Source: Betaproteobacteria bacterium (lineage in GTDB: Bacteria > Pseudomonadota > Gammaproteobacteria > Burkholderiales > SG8-39). From it: 6,950 nt of DNA. Positions 1 through 4,456 of the stretch are shown one piece after another. The stretch lies in NCBI GenBank assembly GCA_019237595.1, contig JAFAGU010000302.1, forward strand, positions 1 through 6,950. Direction: 5' to 3'. Position numbers and translations under genes: made by a program. How positions within the stretch are numbered: the first letter of the stretch is position 1; each line of letters starts with the position of its first letter. The notes under the pieces were generated by a model. That model did no database searches. It was given only the letters and a program-made list of their open reading frames with translations, and had not been told where the DNA came from.

Positions 1-19
1 TCTGATACCTGAGCGCCAT
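1..19 (-). CDS. possible start of a further operon gene, cut by the left edge
   Basis: Reading the minus strand past the SDR stop, an ATG lies at 19-17, only 4 bases after the TAG at 26-24, and opens a frame beginning M-A-L-R-Y-Q that leaves the window. The sequence AGGAG (25-21) overlaps the SDR stop codon and would be its Shine-Dalgarno element, but it sits only one base from the ATG, which is unusually close. Six codons cannot identify a product. The tight spacing fits the packing of the rest of the operon, so this is reported as a tentative gene start only. Confidence 0.25.
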
Positions 20-23
20 GCTC

Positions 24-683
24 CTAGCTTAGCCCGGCCACGGGCAGGGCGGCGCCGTGGATCGCGCGCGCGTCTTCTGAAGCGAGGAAGAGGATCGTGC
101 TCGCGAGGTCCTCGAGCGCCACCCATCGCTTGGGATCGGCCTTCGGCATGTCAGCGCGGTTCTGCGGCGTGTCCAGGATGGTCGGCAGCACGCAATTCAC
201 GCTGATATTCTTCTCCCGGAGCTCCGCAGCCATCGCCTCGGTGAGCCGGATGACCGCGCTCTTGGAGGCGGTGTAGGCGCCCATGAGGGCGGCACCGCGC
301 TGGGCGGCGAACGCCCCCACGTTGATGATCTTGCCGCTGCCGTGCTTCAGCATATGCGGAACGGTCGCGCGCGCCGTGTGAAGCACCGTGCGCACGTTGA
401 GGTCGAAGAGAAAGTTCCAATCCGCGTCGGAAGTCTCGTGCACCGGCTTTCCCATGCGGAAGCCGCCCGCGATGTTGCAGAGGACGTCGATCTTCTTCCG
501 TTCCTGCACCACCTTGTCGATGGCTTTGGCAACCACGGCCTGGTCGAGGAGGTTCGTCTCCACGTCGAAACCCACCACCGCGGCACCTTCCCGCTCGAAC
601 GCGGAAGAAACCGCACGGCCGAGGTTCCCCGCAGCGCCGGTGACGACGATGACCTGATTAGTGAACCGCACGCTTCCCCGCAT
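24..683 (-). CDS. short-chain dehydrogenase/reductase, candidate quinoid dihydropteridine reductase partner of PhhA
   Basis: A 219-residue classical SDR, counted from the ATG at 683. Visible features: the nucleotide-binding TGAAGNLG (residues 15-22), an acidic D40 at the end of the second strand, which usually means NAD(H) preference, N-I-A-G-G at 70-74, the structural Asn N96, and the catalytic Y137 and K141. The catalytic Ser expected 13 residues before the Tyr is Ala (A124). Animal dihydropteridine reductase (QDPR) has the same Ala-Tyr-Lys arrangement. The C-terminal half also has V-L-P-x-x-L-D-T-P-x-N-R-x-x-M-P-x-A-D-x-x-x-W (165-187), which I recall almost identically from QDPR. The gene is last of three with hpd and phhA and overlaps the phhA 3' end, so a role in reducing the quinonoid dihydropterin made in the PhhA cycle is a good inference. 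The start is uncertain: the ATG at 683 overlaps phhA by 26 bases; a GTG at 671 overlaps by 14, follows GGGGAAG and gives 215 residues. General SDRs with the same C-terminal motif exist, so the exact substrate is unproven. Confidence 0.9.
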   Translation of the reverse strand: MRGSVRFTNQVIVVTGAAGNLGRAVSSAFEREGAAVVGFDVETNLLDQAVVAKAIDKVVQERKKIDVLCNIAGGFRMGKPVHETSDADWNFLFDLNVRTVLHTARATVPHMLKHGSGKIINVGAFAAQRGAALMGAYTASKSAVIRLTEAMAAELREKNISVNCVLPTILDTPQNRADMPKADPKRWVALEDLASTILFLASEDARAIHGAALPVAGLS

Positions 684-1521
684 GATGGGCGCCGCTGCCC
701 CGGTGCAGGATGCGGTCGCCGGCGAGCACGTCGCCCGGCTCGAGCTCCGGCGTGCCGCGCAGGCGGGCGTAGATCGGCGCGAAATCGATGCGCTGCAGAT
801 CGAGGAGCTCGTCGAAGCTCCCCAGGACGAAGTAGCTTTCCTGGAAATCGTCGATCCGGTAGCGCGTGCGCATGACGCGCTCGAGGTCGAAGCGAAGGCG
901 GTTGGGCGACGGATCCTCGAGCGAGAATACCGTCTCGGTGTACGAGGAGGCGATTCCCGAGCCATAGATCCGGATGCCGTCGGCCTGCTCGACCAAGCCG
1001 AATTCGATCGTGTACCAGTAGACGCGCGCCAGGTTCGGCAGCACGCCGAGCTTGCGCGCGCGCAGCCCGCCGGCGCCATACGCCTGGAGGAAGTCGGCGA
1101 CGATCGGGTTCATCAGCATCGGCACGTGGCCGAAGACGTCGTGGAAGACGTCGGGCTCCTCGATGTAGTCGAGCTGGCCTGGCTTGCGGATGAATTGCCC
1201 CGCCGGGAACCGCCGGTTCGCGAGGTGCTCGAAGAACACCTCGTCCGGGACGAGACCCGGGACGGCGACGACTTGCCATCCGGTGCGCTTGCCAAGGACA
1301 TCGGAGAGCCGGTGGAAGTCGGGGATCTCGCCGGGGCCGATCGGCAGCCGGCGCATCCCGTCCACATACACGTCGCACGCACGCCCTGGCAGCAGCTTCG
1401 TCTGCCGCTCGAAGAGCGTCCGCCAGGTCGCGTGCTCGGCGCTCGTGTAGCGCTCCCAGCCCTGCTCGATCGTCCAGTCCGGCCGCTCGGGCCGGAGGCC
1501 GGCGGCGGCGCCGTGCTTCAT
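658..1521 (-). CDS. phhA: phenylalanine-4-hydroxylase
   Basis: Tetrahydropterin-dependent, non-heme iron monooxygenase of the cytoplasm that converts L-phenylalanine to L-tyrosine with O2. The product has 287 residues, close to bacterial single-domain enzymes (about 260-300) and without the N-terminal ACT regulatory domain of animal enzymes. The iron-binding facial triad is visible: H127 and H132 in F-H-D-V-F-G-H-V-P (126-134), and E173 in Y-W-Y-T-I-E-F-G (168-175). The region around P-G-L-V-P-D-E-V-F-F (88-97) and the YGSGIASSY stretch (186-194) are also typical of the family. The ATG at 1521-1519 overlaps the hpd stop in an ATGA, so translation is probably coupled to hpd. The 3' end overlaps the SDR gene. 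A pterin-4a-carbinolamine dehydratase (phhB), which accompanies phhA in Pseudomonas, is absent from the window. No truncation or damaged motif is seen. Confidence 0.97.
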   Translation of the reverse strand: MKHGAAAGLRPERPDWTIEQGWERYTSAEHATWRTLFERQTKLLPGRACDVYVDGMRRLPIGPGEIPDFHRLSDVLGKRTGWQVVAVPGLVPDEVFFEHLANRRFPAGQFIRKPGQLDYIEEPDVFHDVFGHVPMLMNPIVADFLQAYGAGGLRARKLGVLPNLARVYWYTIEFGLVEQADGIRIYGSGIASSYTETVFSLEDPSPNRLRFDLERVMRTRYRIDDFQESYFVLGSFDELLDLQRIDFAPIYARLRGTPELEPGDVLAGDRILHRGSGAHHAGKRAVH

Positions 1522-2642
1522 GTCGGCTGCTTTTCGCCCGGCGCCTTCAGGACGCCGCGGCGCACCTGGTCGAGCTCCATCGATTCGAAGAGCGCCTTGA
1601 AGTTACCTTCGCCGAATCCCTCGTCGCCCTTCCTCTGGATGAATTCGAAGAAGATGGGCCCGAGCTGGTTCTCGCTGAAGATCTGGAGCAGGAGCTCGCC
1701 CGCCTTGCCGTCGATGAGGATCTTGCGCTTCTTCAGCTCCGCGACGCTCTCGCCGTGCCCCGGAATGCGCCGGTCGACGAGCTCGTAGTAGGTATCGATC
1801 GTGTCGAGGAGCTTGACGCCGTTCGCGCGCAGCGCGTCGACCGCCTTGAAAAGATCCTTCGCACCCATCGCGATGTGCTGGATGCCTTCGCCGTGGTATG
1901 TGTCGAGGTACTCTGTGATCTGTCCCGCCTTCTCGTTCCCTTCTTCATTGATCGGGATCCGGATCTTGCCGCACGGGCTCGTGAGCGCCTTCGACTTCAC
2001 GCCGGTGACCTGGCCCTCGATGTCGAAGTAGCGGATCTCGCGGAAGTTGAAGAGCCGCCCGTAGAAGTCCGCCCATTCCTTCATGCGGCCGCGGTGGACG
2101 TTGTGCGTGAGGTGGTCGATGTAGAGGAGGCCCACGCCCTCCGGGGCAAGGGAGGCCGCGTTCCTCCATTCGGGCAAGGGCTCGAAGTCGACATCGTAGA
2201 AGCCGATGTTGCCGATGTCGCCGGCTTTCGCGCCGTTCTTCCCGCGCCAGCGGTCGACTAGGTAGATGAGCGAATCGCCGACGCCCTTGATCGCCGGAAT
2301 GTTCAGCTCGCCCGGCCCCGCGTGGTCCGCGTAGCCCCAGGCGCCGAGCGACACGGCGCGCTCGTAGGCGGCCTTCGCATCCTGCACGCGGAAGGCGATC
2401 GCGCAGACGCTCGGCCCGTGCAGGCGTGCGAAGCGCTGAGCAAAGGAATCGGGCTCGGCGTTGAGGATGAAATTGATCTCGCCCTGCCGATAAAGCGTGA
2501 CGTCCTTGTGGCGGTGCCGGGCAATCGGTTGGAAGCCCATGCGCGTGAAGACATTCGCCATGGCGGCAGGATCGGGCGCCGCGTATTCGATGAACTCGAA
2601 TCCGTCGGTGCCCATGGGGTTTTCCCAAGGCGCGAACTTCAT
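1518..2642 (-). CDS. hpd: 4-hydroxyphenylpyruvate dioxygenase
   Basis: Fe(II)-dependent dioxygenase of the vicinal-oxygen-chelate superfamily that converts 4-hydroxyphenylpyruvate to homogentisate, the committed step of tyrosine degradation. The protein has 374 residues. It has a divergent N-terminal VOC domain (about 13-150), starting with the typical N-P-M-G-x-x-G-F-E-F-I-E (8-19), and a catalytic C-terminal VOC domain (about 170-340). Iron ligands are H177 in Y-I-D-H-L-T-H-N-V (174-182), H256 in G-I-Q-H-I-A (253-258) and E333 in F-F-E-F-I-Q-R (331-337). The C-terminal helix with F-G-E-G-N-F-K-A-L-F-E-S (343-354) closes the active site in this family. The ATG at 2642 is chosen because the conserved N-P-M-G motif follows at residue 8 and no earlier start is needed; its Shine-Dalgarno signal is weak (GGGAG about 12 bases upstream). 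It is the first gene of the minus-strand operon and is transcribed divergently from the CMD-family gene. Confidence 0.97.
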   Translation of the reverse strand: MKFAPWENPMGTDGFEFIEYAAPDPAAMANVFTRMGFQPIARHRHKDVTLYRQGEINFILNAEPDSFAQRFARLHGPSVCAIAFRVQDAKAAYERAVSLGAWGYADHAGPGELNIPAIKGVGDSLIYLVDRWRGKNGAKAGDIGNIGFYDVDFEPLPEWRNAASLAPEGVGLLYIDHLTHNVHRGRMKEWADFYGRLFNFREIRYFDIEGQVTGVKSKALTSPCGKIRIPINEEGNEKAGQITEYLDTYHGEGIQHIAMGAKDLFKAVDALRANGVKLLDTIDTYYELVDRRIPGHGESVAELKKRKILIDGKAGELLLQIFSENQLGPIFFEFIQRKGDEGFGEGNFKALFESMELDQVRRGVLKAPGEKQPT

Positions 2643-2719
2643 GCCGCTAGCCTACTCCCAGGGCATGCGGCGCGAAACCGTCCCTGCGGCCCACGGCCGC
2701 CCGGAATCGCTCGGTTATC
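2643..2719. promoter_or_regulatory. divergent intergenic region expected to hold promoters of hpd and of the CMD-family gene
   Basis: This 77-base gap is the only clear intergenic space in the window and separates two divergent transcription units, so both promoters should lie in it or close by. On the plus strand, TATCAT (2716-2721) resembles a sigma70 -10 box but overlaps the annotated ATG at 2720. If real, transcription would begin near 2728 and the start codon would be the ATG at 2729 or the one at 2744. No convincing -35 box is seen. On the minus strand I see only a poor -10-like TAGGCT and no sigma54 -24/-12 pair. Assignment rests mainly on position. Confidence 0.45.
2686..2700. repeat. 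perfect 6-3-6 inverted repeat between divergent genes
   Basis: GCGGCC and GGCCGC flank a CAC spacer, giving a perfect 15-base inverted repeat. It lies 20 bases before the ATG at 2720 and 43 bases before the hpd start, a position suited to an operator. Its arms are pure G+C in a GC-rich genome, so chance occurrence is quite possible. No downstream T-run marks it as a terminator. Confidence 0.3.
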
Positions 2720-3262
2720 ATGCGCGCCATGCCGCGCGTGCCCATGGCGCAGTTCGAGCCTGCCCTCAGGAAAAGGCTCGAAGAGCTCTGGGGCGAGCCG
2801 CCGAACCTCTATCGCGGCCTCGGCAACCACCCGGCGCTCGTCGCGGCGTGGACCGAGTTTTCCAAAATGCTCCGCCACGACACGCGCACGCCGCGCGCGC
2901 TGCGCGAGCTCGTCATCCTGCGAGGCGCGCAGCTCATGCGCTCGGAGTATGAGTGGGCGCAGCACCTGCGGATGGCGCGCAAGGCCGGCGTGCCGGACGC
3001 CCAGATCGAAGCGCTGGCGGATTGGCGAAACTCTGGGAAGTTTGACGAGAAAGAAAAGGCGGCCCTGCGTCTCGCCGAGGCGGTGACGAACGGGCGCGTC
3101 ACGGACGAGGACTACGCGCAAGCGATGCGTCATTTCGACCATCACGACTACGTGGAGCTCGCGGCGGTGGCTGCGTTCTACGCGATGGTCGGCCGCATGC
3201 TCGACGCCATGGGCATCGAGCTCGAGCCTGAGCTGCGCGAGCACGCGCCCAAGCTGGCGTGA
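2720..3262 (+). CDS. carboxymuconolactone decarboxylase (AhpD-like) family protein
   Basis: A 180-residue, all-helical protein of the carboxymuconolactone decarboxylase family. The family core is visible at R-E-L-V-I-L-R-G-A-Q (62-71), followed by S-E-Y-E-W-A-Q-H (75-82) and a second helical part with E-K-A-A-L-R-L-A-E-A-V (112-122) and Y-V-E-L-A-A-V-A-A-F-Y (144-154). AhpD peroxidases carry a redox CxxC in this position, and many relatives of the YEW-x-x-H type have a Cys before the Glu. Here that residue is Ser75 and the protein contains no cysteine, so thiol peroxidase activity is unlikely. E76, E78 and H82 remain as possible acid-base residues. The true substrate is unknown. ATG codons at 2720, 2729 and 2744 are all possible starts, none with a clear ribosome binding site. 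The stop overlaps the GTG of the downstream transporter (GTGA), which suggests one transcript. Confidence 0.88.
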   Translation: MRAMPRVPMAQFEPALRKRLEELWGEPPNLYRGLGNHPALVAAWTEFSKMLRHDTRTPRALRELVILRGAQLMRSEYEWAQHLRMARKAGVPDAQIEALADWRNSGKFDEKEKAALRLAEAVTNGRVTDEDYAQAMRHFDHHDYVELAAVAAFYAMVGRMLDAMGIELEPELREHAPKLA

Positions 3263-3966
3263 CGGCGCAAAGGAGCTATCGGTACTACGACTTCGTCATG
3301 GCGGCGTTCGTCGCGGTGCTCCTGTGCTCGAACTTCATCGGGGCGGCGAAGCAGGCGGTGGTGACGCTGCCTCTCGTAGGCGAGATCACCTTCGGCGCGG
3401 GCGTCCTCTTCTTCCCGATTTCCTACATCTTCGGCGACATCCTGACCGAGGTCTACGGCTACGGCCGGGACCGCCGCGTCGTCTGGGCGGGTTTCGGCGC
3501 GCTCGTCTTCGCTTCCGTGATGGCGTGGGTCGTCATCCACCTTCCGCCGGCAAAAACCGATTTCATGGCGGCCTACCAGTCGCACCTGGAAGGCGTATTC
3601 GGGAACGCCTGGAGAATCGCCGCAGGTTCGATGATCGCCTTCTGGTGCGGCAGCTTCGCGAACAGCTACGTGCTCGCCAAGATGAAGATCTGGACGCGCG
3701 GCAAATGGCTCTGGACACGGACCATCGGCTCCACGCTCGTCGGCGAGCTCGTCGACTCGGCGCTCTTCTACTGCATCGCCTTCTACGGCATCTGGGCCAC
3801 GGCCGACGTGGTGAAGGTCACGCTCTTCCAGTACGTCCTGAAGACCGGCTGGGAGGTCGTGATGACGCCGGTCACGTACAAGGTCGTGGGATTCCTGAAA
3901 CGCGCGGAGAACGAGGACTACTACGACCGCGGGACGGACTTCAATCCCTTCGTCCTGAAGAACTAG
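3259..3966 (+). CDS. yhhQ: queuosine precursor transporter (YhhQ / VUT family)
   Basis: A 235-residue integral inner-membrane protein with about six hydrophobic segments (roughly 11-30, 44-66, 74-95, 118-140, 154-179 and 185-212). Family members import queuosine precursors such as preQ0/preQ1 for tRNA modification. Recognisable family signatures are F-P-x-x-Y-I-F-G-D-I-L-T-E-V-Y-G (52-67) and R-T-I-G-S-T-L-V-G-E-L-V-D-S (154-167), with charged residues D60, E64, R154, E163 and D166 inside or beside membrane segments. The sequence belongs to the widespread subgroup starting with Y-R-Y-Y-D-F, not to the shorter E. coli-like subgroup, so the symbol is at family level. The start is GTG at 3259, overlapping the upstream stop by 4 bases. 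An ATG at 3298 would remove the conserved YRYYDF start, although AAAGGAG at 3268-3274 lies between the two. No que biosynthesis gene is in the window. The last 26 bases overlap the opposing small gene. Confidence 0.9.
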   Translation: MTAQRSYRYYDFVMAAFVAVLLCSNFIGAAKQAVVTLPLVGEITFGAGVLFFPISYIFGDILTEVYGYGRDRRVVWAGFGALVFASVMAWVVIHLPPAKTDFMAAYQSHLEGVFGNAWRIAAGSMIAFWCGSFANSYVLAKMKIWTRGKWLWTRTIGSTLVGELVDSALFYCIAFYGIWATADVVKVTLFQYVLKTGWEVVMTPVTYKVVGFLKRAENEDYYDRGTDFNPFVLKN

Positions 3967-4456
3967 CGCGCTCCGCCCTCCAGGCTCGCAGCACGCGCTG
4001 CAGGTCGGCCCGATCCCGGCTCGGGCGATCGTCCATGAGAAAGCGGCCCTCGACCTTGACGTAGTACTGCGCCGCGACGTGGTTCTCCGCTTCGCCCAAG
4101 TCCCACAGGATCAGGCGGTGCTCCCCCATCGCGATTTCCGCGAGCGGCGGATTTTGCGGCGAGAGCAGGCGCGAGTACGCGCGCTTGAATTCCTCGCGGC
4201 CAACGCTTGCCTCGTAGTCCTTCAGCACCTCGAAGCGTCGCTTCGGGCTGTTGGAAAGGAGCGCGGCGCCCTCGATGTCACCCTGGGAGAGCCGGCGCAT
4301 CAGCTCGAGTGCGGTGGAGAGCGCGCTTTGTGGCGACGCGGCGTCGGGCTTCAGGACTTCGTAGGAAATCGAGCGCCCGTCGCGCTCGAGGACACGCGTC
4401 TCGGCATGGGCCGCAAGCGCGAGGCAGGCGGCGAGAAAGGCGGCGACGGGCCTCAG
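3941..4456 (-). CDS. small putative exported protein of unknown function, non-ATG start
   Basis: I do not recognise a named family. The frame ends at TGA 3943-3941 and codes for a hydrophobic leader followed by a polar domain of about 150 residues. From a CTG at 4456-4454 the product is 171 residues and starts with a compact signal peptide: R2, a hydrophobic core V-A-A-F-L-A-A-C-L-A-L-A, then A-H-A before E19 as a probable signal peptidase I site, implying a periplasmic location. The mature part has a helical stretch A-L-E-L-M-R-R-L-S-Q-G-D-I-E-G-A-A, then E-A-S-V-G-R-E-E-F-K-R-A-Y, and ends in strands (H-R-L-I-L-W, A-A-Q-Y-Y-V-K-V-E-G-R-F) and a basic tail. This layout is faintly like NTF2-fold proteins, but that is a guess. 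No ATG, TTG or GTG lies close to the leader. The alternative is GTG at 4522-4520, with GAGG just upstream, giving 193 residues and a 70-base overlap with the oxidoreductase gene. It is probably in that gene's operon. Confidence 0.7.
   Translation of the reverse strand: MRPVAAFLAACLALAAHAETRVLERDGRSISYEVLKPDAASPQSALSTALELMRRLSQGDIEGAALLSNSPKRRFEVLKDYEASVGREEFKRAYSRLLSPQNPPLAEIAMGEHRLILWDLGEAENHVAAQYYVKVEGRFLMDDRPSRDRADLQRVLRAWRAERASSSGRRD

Noticed and set aside
684..1079. N-terminal extension of the SDR frame into phhA
   Set aside because: The extra residues are Ser/Arg/Thr-rich low-information sequence lying over the phhA coding region; a normal SDR begins a few residues before the VIVVTG strand.
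1128..1158. Short direct repeat GAAGACGTCG occurring twice about 14 bases apart
   Set aside because: It encodes the repeated D-V-F of the iron-binding D-V-F-H-D-V-F-G-H segment of PhhA, so it reflects protein sequence and is not a DNA element.
661..1788. Long plus-strand open frame (375 codons) opposite phhA and the hpd 3' end
   Set aside because: Antisense shadow produced by high GC codon bias; it has no recognisable domain and crosses two well-supported genes on the other strand.
4404..4456. Lipoprotein signal (L-A-A-C in the leader of the small exported protein)
   Set aside because: The hydrophobic stretch before the Cys is too short, and the hydrophobic core continues past it to a good A-H-A signal peptidase I site.
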